Positions 45,382-56,095 of a DNA stretch of 64,000 nt are shown here, piece by piece. The translations under genes were made by a program, and so were the position numbers. This DNA comes from Kitagawia praeruptora. Taxonomy: Eukaryota > Streptophyta > Magnoliopsida > Apiales > Apiaceae. The DNA is taken from NCBI GenBank assembly GCA_037693485.1, contig CM075352.1:23928001-23992000 (forward strand), written 5' to 3'. The stretch's first letter is position 1. The number at the start of each line of letters is the position of its first letter. Under the pieces are notes generated by a model. That model was not told where the DNA came from. It did no database searches and saw only the letters and a program-made list of their open reading frames with translations.

Positions 45382-46338
45382 TGGTATCAGAGCGGGTGTA
45401 GAGAGGAGTCTGTTTCCGGTTGATATCTTCCAGTTGAAGCTTTGAGTTTCTCTTTGGAAAACTCAAGTTGCCCCCAAACAGTATAACCCTTACCCCCAGA
45501 AAATTATACCCAAACCAAGGTACAAATTCATACCAAGTATTGATCTTTTTAAGGAGAGTCTTACTGGTTAAATTTCATCTTGGAACACCGTCATACGCGC
45601 TATCACGCGCCAACTACGAACCGCCGTCGCCTACCACGCGCGGCGCGTATCGTCTTCTCCGGACAGATTCCGTTGAAGCTTCTTCAGACAAAGCTGGTCG
45701 TCGTCTCCATAGGGGACCATTAATACCTCTATTGTCTATATCGGTGGTGAAGTGGTGTTTAAATCGGTGGTGGATTATTGTTCTGGCAGGAGAAGTGAAA
45801 CGGGTTGTAGAAGAGATACAGAGAAGTGTGTGTATACATATATAGGCATGTATATATCTATCTACCCGGTTAGAAAATGGGGTTGCTGTTGAATAATGTT
45901 ACTACAACTTTTGTTCAAATGAGTTGACCTCTTCTTTACCATATAGGGCCTACTTGGTTTATTTATTAAAAAGGGTAGACAACAAGTAGTGGCTGTTTTT
46001 TAAAAAAAAAAAACAAACTGCCCAGAAAATAAAACTGCCCGGCGCGTGTGGCGTCTTACACGGTTTTTCCGGCGACGGTGCAGAAGGCTTTGTTGCTCGT
46101 CCGGTCATCCCGATTCCAACCGTGGTAACACTTTTCAGTTTCGTGAAGATTTATTTTCTGATATATAATTGTATGCATATTTGCGTATATATATATATAC
46201 TTGTGCAGAAAATACTCCCTTTATTATTGATGTATGTTGTAACTATACCACTGGCTTGTATGCATATTTGGGTAGTTAAGATTTAACGAGGAAAAGGGGG
46301 AATTATTATTGGAATAATTGTTATTTGAATATTTTATA

Positions 46339-47967
46339 ATGGCGGATACCAGCGACTCCGCAATTTCCAGCCAAAATACTGCTGTAAGTAGCAGTAAATC
46401 GGGGTTTCATAGTACTCCATTCGTAAGTCCTAAATTCAATGGAAAATTTTTTTTGGAGTGGTCCAAAGCTTGTACAATGGCACTTAAATCTCATAGAATG
46501 ATGAAATATATCAATGGGAAAGCCAAACAACCTTTGGAAAGTGATGATAGTTTCGATGATTGGGAATCCGAAAATGCCATGGTGTATTCATGGCTATCTA
46601 ACTCTATGGAGGTTGATATTCGAAAAACATATATCTTCATTGATACCGCTGAAGATGTGTGGAATTCTCTTACTCGGACGTATTCCTTCTCCGGAAATGT
46701 AGCCAAGCAATTTGAGATCAAACGAAAGATGTGGGCATTGGCTCAGGGAAGCCACACATTAGCTCAGTATTATTCTGAGCTTACATCATTATGGAGTGAA
46801 TTGGGACATTACACTATATTTGAGTGTAAACATGCTGAAGATCAAGAAAAATATCAAAAAATGATGACTGTAGAGAAAGTGATGAAGTTTTTTGATGGAT
46901 TGTCTGATGAGTATGATTCAATAAAAAATCAACTTATTGGACAGGTTCCATTTCCTACTGTGGAAGAAGCCTATGGTCGTGTCAGGTTAGAGGAAAGTCG
47001 AAAGCAAAGTATGGCTCCGGTTGTCTCTTCTGAAAGATCTGCACTCTTAACTGGAAATGTTCAGCAATCTGAGCCAGAACAACCTGAACAGGTACCAATG
47101 GCTTTAATGGGTGAAAGATCCAGTCTTCAATGTGACTACTGCAAGAAGTTAAACCACACTCGTGAAACATGTTTTATCCTGCACCCTCATCTCAGAATTC
47201 GAGGACGAGGAGGGCGTGGCCGAGGTGGTTACCGTGGTGCCTCATCTGGCAGAAGCATGGGTAGAGGAATTCCCTTTAGTGCTCATCATGCTGCATCAGA
47301 ATGTGAGTCTCATTCTTCAACAGGGACGATGACTGCTTCAGAGGTCAACACCCTCCGGCAATTAATGTCACAAATGAACACCACTCCACATACAGCTAAT
47401 TCTGCTCATGCAGGTACATCTTGTCACTTTACCTCCGATAAATGTCATAATTCATGGATTATTGATTCCGGAGCCTCAGCACATATGACTGGAAATTCTA
47501 GTTTCCTAGAAACATATAATGGTGAAACCGGCAATATTCGTGTTGCCAATGGAGCTATTGTACCTGTTCATGGACAAGGCACTTCTCACTGCCTCTCATC
47601 ATCATTACCACTATCTGATGTGTTACATGTTCCCTCCTTAACGGCAAACTTATTATCTGTTCAACGTATTACTGAAAATCTTAATTGTTCAGTAACCTTT
47701 TTTTCCTCCCACTGTGTATTTCAGGATCTGGCGACAGGCAAGGTCCTTGGCAATGGTAAAGTGGTAGATGGACTTTATGTGATGGAAGGGAATTCTATTT
47801 CTCCCTCAACTTATCAGGTGTCATCCAAGTTAAATTCTGCTTTTGAATCTTTGTATCAGTGGCATAGACGGTTAGGTCATCCATCGTTTGGTGTTTTAAC
47901 ACATCTATTTCCTGCCTTAGTAAAACACTGTAAGAAGGAAGATTTTTCTGTGAACCATGTGAATTAG
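46339..47967 (+). CDS. copia gag-protease-preintegrase frame
   Basis: The frame starts at ATG (MADTSDSAIS). Residues about 35-230 are the gag domain (PKFNGKFFLEWSKACTMALK, WALAQGSHTLAQYYSELTSL). A zinc knuckle variant CDYCKKLNHTRETC starts near residue 265, followed by an RG-rich stretch, the aspartic protease active site DSGASAHM near 376, and the GAG-pre-integrase motif WHRRLGHPS near 510. The frame ends at a stop at 47967 because of a 1-base shift near 47945. The expected CEPCELAKHK continues in another frame. The shift lies beside a TTTTT run. Confidence 0.92.
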   Translation: MADTSDSAISSQNTAVSSSKSGFHSTPFVSPKFNGKFFLEWSKACTMALKSHRMMKYINGKAKQPLESDDSFDDWESENAMVYSWLSNSMEVDIRKTYIFIDTAEDVWNSLTRTYSFSGNVAKQFEIKRKMWALAQGSHTLAQYYSELTSLWSELGHYTIFECKHAEDQEKYQKMMTVEKVMKFFDGLSDEYDSIKNQLIGQVPFPTVEEAYGRVRLEESRKQSMAPVVSSERSALLTGNVQQSEPEQPEQVPMALMGERSSLQCDYCKKLNHTRETCFILHPHLRIRGRGGRGRGGYRGASSGRSMGRGIPFSAHHAASECESHSSTGTMTASEVNTLRQLMSQMNTTPHTANSAHAGTSCHFTSDKCHNSWIIDSGASAHMTGNSSFLETYNGETGNIRVANGAIVPVHGQGTSHCLSSSLPLSDVLHVPSLTANLLSVQRITENLNCSVTFFSSHCVFQDLATGKVLGNGKVVDGLYVMEGNSISPSTYQVSSKLNSAFESLYQWHRRLGHPSFGVLTHLFPALVKHCKKEDFSVNHVN

Positions 47968-50186
47968 CCAAACATAAAAGATCATCTTATCCATCTAGGA
48001 ATAAAAGAAGTTCTACTTTATTCTCTATTATTCATACTGATGTTTGGGGTCCATTTAGACATCCTACACGTGATGGGTATAGATGGTTTATTGTCTTTGT
48101 TGATTGTTATTCTAGGCTTACTTGGGTATATCTTCTAAAACATAAAAGTGAAGTTTTCGAGTGTTTTAAATCTTTTCACCACATGGTACAAACACAGTTT
48201 AATGAATCTGTTAAAATTCTTCGGAGTGATAACGGTACTGAATATGGAGGTCCATTTATATCTTATTTGGATGCATGTGGTATAATTCATCAAACTTCGT
48301 GTGTCAAAACTTCACAACAAAATGGGGTAGCCGAAAGGAAAATTGGTCACTTACAACAAGTTGCTCGGTCGCTTATGTTAACAATGCATATTCCCCAATA
48401 TCTTTGGGGAGAGGCAGTCATGACTGCTGCATATCTAATAAATTGTCTTCCTTCTAGTGTCCTAAAATTCAAAACACCGTTGTCTTGTGTTCTTGCACCT
48501 TCTTCACACCCACTACCCCTTCGAGTATTTGGGAGTGTATGTTTTGTTCATAATCATGCTCCCTCTCGGGATAAACTTGACTCTCGGGCCCTTCGCTGTA
48601 TTTTCATTGGGTATTCACCAACTCAGAAGGGATATAAATGTTATCATCCTCCATCACGTCGCATATTTGTCAGTCATGATGTTAGTTTCTGGGAGAACAT
48701 TTCTTATTTTTCTCCGGGTTCCTCCTCCTTGCTTCAGGGGGAGATAAACCAACACGGTCTTGATAGTAAAGCAACAGATGAGTCACAAACACTTTCATTT
48801 ATTAATATACCTATTCCAAACACTAGTTCAAACAGGTTATCTATTCCTCCGCATACGAGTAATGAGTCAGATGATCTAAATAGATTGGATATTCCAGATT
48901 TAATTACATATTCCAAGCGGAAAAGAAATGATATCACCACTTTACCGCATCCAGAGACCTCTGACCTCAAGACAGATCCTGCATCTCCTGTGTTTGAGCC
49001 AGAAAATGGTAATACTCTTGATCCTACTCTAGATCTTCCTATTGCTATAAGAAAAGGTGTACGCTCTTGCACTAACCATCCTATCTCAAACTTTGTATCT
49101 TATAATGCATTATCTCCATCTTCACTTGCTTTTGTATCATCCTTGTCTAGTGTTTCCGTTCCGCATACTTGGCAGGATGCTTTATGTGATCCTAAATGGA
49201 AAGATGCTATGATGGAGGAAATGAATGCCTTGAAACATAATGGCAATTGGGAGTTAACTCTTCTTCCCGCTGGAAGGAAGGTAGTAGGATGCAGATGGGT
49301 ATTCACTGTGAAACATAAACCTAATGGGCTGATTGATAGGTACAAAGCGAGACTCGTAGCAAAAGGGTATACTCAAACTTACGGGATTGATTATCAGGAA
49401 ACTTTTGCTCCAGTAGCAAAGATGGCCTCTATTCGAGTCTTGATATCATGTGCAGCAAATCTTGGATGGGAACTTCAGCAATTGGATGTAAAAAATGCAT
49501 TCTTACACGGAGACCTGAAAGAAGAGGTTTACATGGATATTCCACCGGGTTTTTCTACAGCTGCGACCATTGGGAAAATATGCAAGCTAAAGAAGACTAT
49601 TTATGGGTTAAAACAATCTCCAAGGGACTGGTTTGGCAAATTTCAGGGAGCAATGATTAAATTTGACTACAAACAGAGCAACTCAGATAACACCATGTTC
49701 GTAAAAAGACGAGATGGAAAAATCACAGTGTTGATTGTTTATGTCGATGATATTGTGATCACCGGCAACGACACCTGTGAGATTGCTAATGTTAAACGCA
49801 AGCTTGCCTCTGAATTCGAGATGAAGGACTTAGGAAAACTACGGTATTTCCTTGGTATTGAGGTCTCTCGAAGTCCAGGTGGTATCTTCCTCTCACAACG
49901 GAAGTATACACTTGATCTTCTAAATGAAACAGGGATGTTGGGATGTAGACCTGCAGAATCTCCAATAGAAGCAAATCATAAACTTTGTGGAGATGCTGGT
50001 GAAATTGTCGAGAAATCTCAATATCAAAGGTTAGTTGGTCGACTAATCTACCTTGCACATACAAGGCCAGACATATCATATGCAGTGGGAATTGTTAGTA
50101 GGTATATGCATGATCCTCGTCAACCACATTTGGATGCAGTTTATATGATATTAAGGTATCTTAAGACTGCTCCTGGAAAAGAGTGA
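47946..50186 (+). CDS. copia integrase-reverse transcriptase frame
   Basis: Readable from about 47950 (CEPCELAKHK). The open frame with its own ATG is 48183-50186. Integrase residues show in HTDVWGPF, RSDNGTEYGG and QNGVAERK. The reverse transcriptase follows (WVFTVKHKPNGLIDRYKARL, LDVKNAFLHGDL) with the catalytic YVDDIVITG at about 49740, then LGIEVSRSPGGIFLSQRKYT. It ends with a stop after LKTAPGKE, where one base is missing from the usual GKG-x-MF join. Enzymes copy element RNA and insert the cDNA. Confidence 0.92.
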   Translation, partial: FCEPCELAKHKRSSYPSRNKRSSTLFSIIHTDVWGPFRHPTRDGYRWFIVFVDCYSRLTWVYLLKHKSEVFECFKSFHHMVQTQFNESVKILRSDNGTEYGGPFISYLDACGIIHQTSCVKTSQQNGVAERKIGHLQQVARSLMLTMHIPQYLWGEAVMTAAYLINCLPSSVLKFKTPLSCVLAPSSHPLPLRVFGSVCFVHNHAPSRDKLDSRALRCIFIGYSPTQKGYKCYHPPSRRIFVSHDVSFWENISYFSPGSSSLLQGEINQHGLDSKATDESQTLSFINIPIPNTSSNRLSIPPHTSNESDDLNRLDIPDLITYSKRKRNDITTLPHPETSDLKTDPASPVFEPENGNTLDPTLDLPIAIRKGVRSCTNHPISNFVSYNALSPSSLAFVSSLSSVSVPHTWQDALCDPKWKDAMMEEMNALKHNGNWELTLLPAGRKVVGCRWVFTVKHKPNGLIDRYKARLVAKGYTQTYGIDYQETFAPVAKMASIRVLISCAANLGWELQQLDVKNAFLHGDLKEEVYMDIPPGFSTAATIGKICKLKKTIYGLKQSPRDWFGKFQGAMIKFDYKQSNSDNTMFVKRRDGKITVLIVYVDDIVITGNDTCEIANVKRKLASEFEMKDLGKLRYFLGIEVSRSPGGIFLSQRKYTLDLLNETGMLGCRPAESPIEANHKLCGDAGEIVEKSQYQRLVGRLIYLAHTRPDISYAVGIVSRYMHDPRQPHLDAVYMILRYLKTAPGKE

Positions 50187-50692
50187 TGTTTACTAAAAAC
50201 AATCATCTCGGGATTGAAAGCTATACAGATGCAGATTGGGCCGGATGTCAAGATGATAGACGATCTACTTCAGGATATTGTACATTTGTTGGTGGCAATT
50301 TGGTTACTTGGCGAAGCAAGAAACAACCTGTGGTTGCCTTATCTAGTGCTGAGGCAGAGTATAGAGCTATGGCTAAAGGTGTGCGTGAATTATTGTGGAT
50401 AAGATTGTTCCTAGAAGAATTGGGACTTGCATCTACAACTCCAATGAAGCTGCATTGTGATAACAAATCTGCTATTGCCATTGCACATAATCCAGTTCAA
50501 CATGATCGGACCAAACATATCGAAATTGATCGACACTTCATAAAAGAGAAGATCAATAATGATACCATTGGTATTCACTTTGTAAGATCGGAGGATCAGA
50601 TAGCTGACATATTTACCAAAGGTTTAAATCAGAAGATGCTTCATCCACTTATTGGCAAGTTGGGCATGAGTGATATATATGCATCAACTTGA
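50183..50692 (+). CDS. copia RNase H frame
   Basis: Begins MFTKNNHLGIESYTDADWAG and has the typical copia RNase H pieces TSGYCTFVGGNLVTWRSKKQ, SSAEAEYRAMAKG, DNKSAIAIAHNPVQHDRTKH and IADIFTKGL. It ends just before the PPT. It is separated from RT by a 1-base shift beside an AAAA run. Confidence 0.93.
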   Translation: MMFTKNNHLGIESYTDADWAGCQDDRRSTSGYCTFVGGNLVTWRSKKQPVVALSSAEAEYRAMAKGVRELLWIRLFLEELGLASTTPMKLHCDNKSAIAIAHNPVQHDRTKHIEIDRHFIKEKINNDTIGIHFVRSEDQIADIFTKGLNQKMLHPLIGKLGMSDIYAST

Positions 50693-50699
50693 GGGGGAG

Positions 50700-50891
50700 T
50701 GTCAACACATATTAGGCATCTTAGACTTTAACATCACAACAAAGTCATAGTTTAGGCACCGTTCATGACTATTGTGCATTTGTTCTACTATAAATATAGT
50801 AGCTTTACATTGTAATAGATACACAACATATATACAAATCCTTCTGTGATTACTTCTTCTCTCTACTTACATAAGTATATACAATTTATCA
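50700..50891 (+). mobile_element. 3' LTR of the young copia element
   Basis: Same 192 bp as the 5' LTR, followed by the second TSD copy ACTTG (50892-50896). Confidence 0.97.
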
Positions 50892-51610
50892 ACTTGTCAT
50901 TCTCAAGGACTGATCGTACAGAGAAGTTATTTGAGTTGTTTGTCATTAGAATATCTATAATGTTAAAATGCATAAAATAATTAGTCTACGAAATTATTAA
51001 ATTATGTTCAAGTGATTATTCATATATATTCAGAATATATATCTCCCACTATTTTTATCAAATTAATAGCCCTAACCATCAATTCGGAAAAGTTTCTCTA
51101 AACCTTTCTAGTGAGCCAAGATCCATATTTCGTCACTTTCAAGGTCAACTTTGGCTTTTCTCCTTAAAATGATTATTTAGGTAGACAATATTTGTCAATT
51201 ATATCATATATAACTCTTGGATAGTTTGGTAGAACAACATTTGTTCACATAACAACATTTGCTCCTATTTATCCAATAAATCTTACCAAACTCTATGCCT
51301 CTAAGTGCACAATTGTCACTTAGTTAAGTCGAACCCAATGGTCTAACAGTTGAGTATCACTAATTTACTCGATCACGCCTTACCACGATAAACGAGGGTA
51401 CTCCGCTTTGGCGCACCTACCCTTTGTCGATCTAGGTCTTGACGAGTGTTTCCCATTTGGAAGGCATCTTAAACTTAATATTTTTACTTAGGGGTTTTTA
51501 ATTAAAACGACCATGATCTCATCATAAAGAGATTCCCAATTTTTCCTTGAATTAAATACTTCAAATCAATATTCACCAATGGTTTCATTTCCAGGTTGTT
51601 CCAGGTAGTG
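50892..51610 (-). mobile_element. 5' part (gag start and leader) of the old minus-strand copia
   Basis: On the minus strand ATG at 50946-50944 starts MTNNSNNFSVRSVLENDKL and runs into the TSD, continuing at 45189 with TGTNFLDW. Upstream on that strand (50947-51610) is untranslated leader with CAAAGCGGAGTACCCTCG, a block typical of such copia leaders. No 5' LTR or primer site is recognised beyond it. Confidence 0.8.
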
Positions 51611-52103
51611 ATAGATATGCATGCTTAATTAGATTAAGTAGAATGTATGTATGTATTAGATACGTCATTCATGCCATGCTAAAAAAGATAAAATCCGTAA
51701 TGATTTAAGATGAAGATTAAACAAAATGATCATGAGATTCCTGTGATTATGAAACACGGTAATTAAATATGAATTATTATAGTTCAAAGATGAAATGATT
51801 TTGTCAACAACGAGATTAATTTCTTGTAAGGTTAAAAGGTGTCAATAATGCCATTTGTGCGTTAACCTTTCAATAATGCCATTTTTAAGGTTAAAAGGTG
51901 TCAATAATCCTATATGATCTTTCCATGCTAATGGAAAAATCTAGGTCAATCTATAGTGGTTAATAAAACTAAATTATTACATAGTTGGTCTTCATAAATA
52001 CATATCTTCATGTCTTCTTTGTGTCAACTGCCTTAATCTCCATTGATCCTTCATTGCATGCCTCCAATGAACTTCTTATGCATTTTATCATTGTAGATAA
52101 CAA
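51611..52103 (+). other. junction and leader before the third copia copy
   Basis: Three copies of GGTTAAAAGGTGTCAATAAT-like sequence (about 51830-51915), then leader resembling that of the old copy (ATGCATTTTATCATTGTAGA just before the start). No LTR lies upstream, so the two copia copies meet head to head with their 5' LTRs lost. Confidence 0.5.
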
Positions 52104-55100
52104 ATGGCACAAAACACAAACAACACTTTCTCTGTGCGATTAGTCCTAGAGAAGGACAAGCTGACATGATCAAACTTCCTTGACTGGTCTAGGAATTTGA
52201 GAATTGTTCTCATGCAGGAAAAGAAATCTTATGTGATTGATATTCCTCCACCGGCAGCCCCTGCTGCCAATGCCACTCTTGATCAACGAAATGCTTATCA
52301 GAAGCATATTGATGATGCGACTGATGTGGCTTGTCTTATGCTTGCTACTATGAATGCTGAGCTTCAGAAACAGCATTTTGATATGGGTGCTTATGCTATG
52401 TTTGAACATCTTTCGACGATGTTTCAATCACAGGCTCGTGTGGAAAAGTTCAACACGAGCAAAGCACTCTTCTCGTGCAAGCAGGGCAACGGACCAGTCG
52501 GACCACATGTTCTAAAGATGATTGGGTATTGTGATTACCTTGCTCGTTTGGGTTTCCCACTTCATCAGCGAGAGGCTCAAGTCGATATAATCTTGCAATC
52601 TTTGAACAGCGACTATACTCAGTTTATTATGACTTTTAATATGACTGAGCAAGAGAAGACTCCTATGGAATTGTTGGCCATGCTGAGGACCACTGAAGCA
52701 AATATGGTCAAGGCACCTGAGAAAGCTCCCATAATGATGGTGGATAAGAAAGGTGCAAAGGGAAAAGGGAAATGGAAGGGGAAGAAAAAGGTTGCATCAA
52801 AAGCTCTTGCTCCTTCCAAGCCTTCTTTCAAAAAGGCTGGAAAGCCGAAGGGAGATGTCACAAAGGCTGACAAGGGTGATTGTCACTATTGCAACAAGCC
52901 TGGTCACTGGAAAAGGAACTGTCCTAGCTACTTGGAGGATCTGGATAAGATGAAGTCTGTCAAGATTTCTGCTGATTCAGGTATTTATGTTATAGAAGTC
53001 AATTTGTCTATTTCAATATCTTGGGTATTGGATACTGGATGTGGTTCTCACATTTGTATTAATGTGCAGGAACTTCGAAGGAGTAGGACATTGGCAAAAG
53101 GAGAGGTCGACCTACGAGTAGGAAATGGAGCAAAGGTTGTTGCTTTAGCCGTAGGAACTTATTATTTATCGTTGCCCTCTGGGCTTATTTTAGAACTTGA
53201 TAATTTCTATTACGTGCCTGCGATTTGCAGAAACATTATTTCTATTTCTTGTTTGGACAATAAGGGTTTTTCATTTACTATTAAAGGCAATTGTTGCTCT
53301 TTTGGTTTGAATGATTTAACTTATGGCATTGCACGCATGTTTAATGGTTTATATGTTCTAGATTTAAATTTTACTCCTGTCTATAATGTTAATAAACGCC
53401 GTAAAGCAAATGACTCTAATCAAACCTACCTATGGCACTGTCGATTAGGCCATATAAATGAGAATCGCATATCCAAGCTCCATAAAGATTTTTTTTGGAT
53501 AAATTTGATTTTGAATCATACGATGAATGCGAAGCTTGATTACTTGGTAAAATGGCAAAGACCCCTTTTAACAAACAAGGTAAAAGGGCCACTGAACGAT
53601 TAGAACTAATACATAGTGATGTATGTGGTCCAATGCGTTCTATGGTAAGAGGAGGCTTTTACTACTTCATAACATTTACTGATGATTACAGTAGATATGG
53701 ATATGTGTATCTAATGAAGCACAAATCTGAATCTTTTGAAAAGTTCAAAGAATACAAAGCTAAAGTAGAAAAGCAAAAGGTTGAAAGTATTAAAATTCTT
53801 CGATCTGATCGAGGAGGTGAATACTTAACCCTGGAATTTAAGAATTTCTTAAAGAAATATGGTATTGTATCATAACTCACTCCTCCTGGAACACCACAAT
53901 GGAACGGTGTTTCTGAAAGGAGGAATCGTACTTTGTTGGACATGGTACGATCGATGATGAGTCATGCTGATCTTCCAATAAGTTCTGGGGTGATGCCCTA
54001 GAGACCGCTGCATATACACTAAACCGTGTTCCATCAAAATCGGTTCAAAAGACTCCATATGAGCTATGGACTAGAAAGCATCAAAGCATGTCATTTATGA
54101 AAATATGGGGATGTGAAGCGTTTGTAAAACGCTTGATCTCTGACAAGCTTGGACCCAAATCAGACAAATGTTATTTTGTGGGGTACCCAAAGGAAACTAA
54201 GGGTTACTATTTCTATAATCCAATTGAGAACAAAATAGTTGTGTCTCGAAATGTTGTATTTCTAGAAAGAAAATTTGTCTCTAGAAGAAATAGTGGGAGG
54301 AAAGTAGACCTCGATGAAGTTCGAGAACCACAAGATAACATTGAAACGGAAATGGAACGTGAGCAAGATATTCAAGAGAATATTGCTCAAGAAACACAAT
54401 TTGTTCGTAGATCTGGTAGGATTCGCCATGAGCCTGTGAGATATTATGGATTTCTCCTAGTCGATAATGGTGATATAATGCTCATGGATCAAGATGAGCC
54501 TCTTACCTATCAAGATGCTATGAACAGTCCAAACTCTGAGAAGTGGCTAGAAGCCATGAAATCTGAAATGGATTCCATGTATGAAAACAAAGTATGGACT
54601 TTGGTTAATCCACCTGAAGGGGTAAAGCCCATTGGGTTCAAATGGGTCTTCAAAATGAAGACTGACATAGATGGGAAGGTCCAGACCTTTAAAGCTAGGT
54701 TGGTTGCAAAAAGTTTCAAACAAATTCATGGTATTGATTATGATGAAACTTTTTCACCAGTAGCAATGGTCAAATCCATTAGGATTTTGCTTGCGATAGC
54801 AGCTTACAACGATTATGAAATCTGGCAGATGGATGTCAAGACATCATTCCTTAATGGAAGCCTTGAAGAGGATGTATATATGATACAACCTGAAGGTTTT
54901 GTAAATCCAAATGATGCTACAAAGATATGTAAGCTAATCAGGTCCATTTATGGATTAAAGCAAGCTTCAAGGAGATGAAATATTCGTTTTGACCAAACAG
55001 TCAAAGAGTTTGGCTTCGTTCAAAATGAAAGTGAACCTTGTGTTTACAAGAAGGTTAGTGGGAGCACTGTGGCATTCCTAGTTCTATATGTTGATGATAT

Positions 55101-56075
55101 ATTACTGATTTGGAATGACATACCTTCTCTACAGGCTGTTAAGGCATGGTTAAGAAAGAATTTCTCCATGAAAGACTTAGGTGAGGCTTCCTATATATTA
55201 GGGATCAAGATCTATAAAGATAGATCAAGAAGAATGATTGGACTAAGTCAGAGTACATACATTGACAAAGTATTGCATCGTTTCGGGATGCAGGATGCAA
55301 AAAGGGGATTTGTCCCAATGTCTCATGGGATAACGATCTCAGATAAAGATAATCCTAAATCGAAAGATGAAAAGGACCACATGAGTAAGATTCTATATGC
55401 TTCTGCAATTGGATCTATCATGTATGCAATGATATGTACTCGTCCTGATGTGTCGTATGCTTTAAGCATGACGAGCAGGTTTAAGTCTAATCCAGGCGAA
55501 GCTCACTGGACAGCTGTCAAGAACATTCTAAAGTACTTAAAAGGACTAAAGATTCGTTCTTGGTATATGGAGGAGTAGAGGGACTAGTTGTAAGAGGTTA
55601 CACTGACTCTAGTTTCCAAACTGACAAAGATGATTCTATATCCCAGTCTGGTTTTGTGTTTTGTCTCAATGGAGGTGCTGTTAGCTGGAAAAGTTCGAAA
55701 CAAGAAACATTAGCTGATTCTACAATGGAGGCTGAGTATATTGCTGCTTGCGAATCAGCTAAGGAGGCAGTTTGGATCCGAAACTTCATCACTGAGCTTG
55801 TTATGGTTCCATCGATAGCAGATCCCATTGATCTCTATTGCGATAATAATGGAGCCATAGCACAAGCAAAGGAACCAAGATCGCACTCCAGGGCGAAACA
55901 TATACTTAGAAGATATCATCTTATTCGTGAGATTAACGAGCGAGGAGATATACACATATGTAAAGTGCATACCAATGATAACGTAGCTGATCCACTGACT
56001 AAGCCTCTGTCGCAGCAGAAGCACGAAAGTCACACTAGTTCCATAGGTATTAGGAATATGAATGATTGGCTCTAG
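52104..56075 (+). pseudogene. copia gag-pol pseudogene (Angela-like)
   Basis: From ATG at 52104 (MAQNTNNTFSVRLVLEKDKL) a TGA at codon 22 interrupts gag, then the frame is open to 53603: gag, zinc knuckle CHYCNKPGHWKRNC (about 52882), protease DTGCGSHIC (about 53032), pre-integrase. A shift near 53490 moves to MAKTPFNKQGKRATERLELI and integrase HSDVCGPM with RSDRGGEY. A stop at 53874 follows. RT is open at 54088-54978 (FKARLVAKSFKQIHGIDYDE, MDVKTSFLNGSL), stops at a TGA, and resumes with VLYVDDILLI (55086). A shift near 55570 leads to RNase H (YTDSSFQTDKDD, EAEYIAACESAKE, ending 56075). Related to the old minus-strand copy. The LTR type suggests the Angela lineage (inference). Confidence 0.93.
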
Positions 56076-56095
56076 TGCAAGTGGGAGATTTTTAG

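Larger units (their letters stand above)
45190..50891 (+). mobile_element. complete young Ty1/copia element, 5702 bp
   Basis: It has two seemingly identical 192-bp LTRs, a TSD of ACTTG, a PBS, a polypurine tract GAGGGGGAG (50691-50699) and a gag-pol region in copia order (protease, integrase, RT, RNase H). It inserted into gag of the older minus-strand copia copy, whose two halves rejoin across the TSD. The 45394-46338 leader is untranslated and contains chance ORFs only. Confidence 0.97.

Noticed and set aside
45468..45845. 125-codon ORF in the leader of the young copia element
   Set aside because: Lies in the untranslated leader between PBS and gag, with no known copia protein there.
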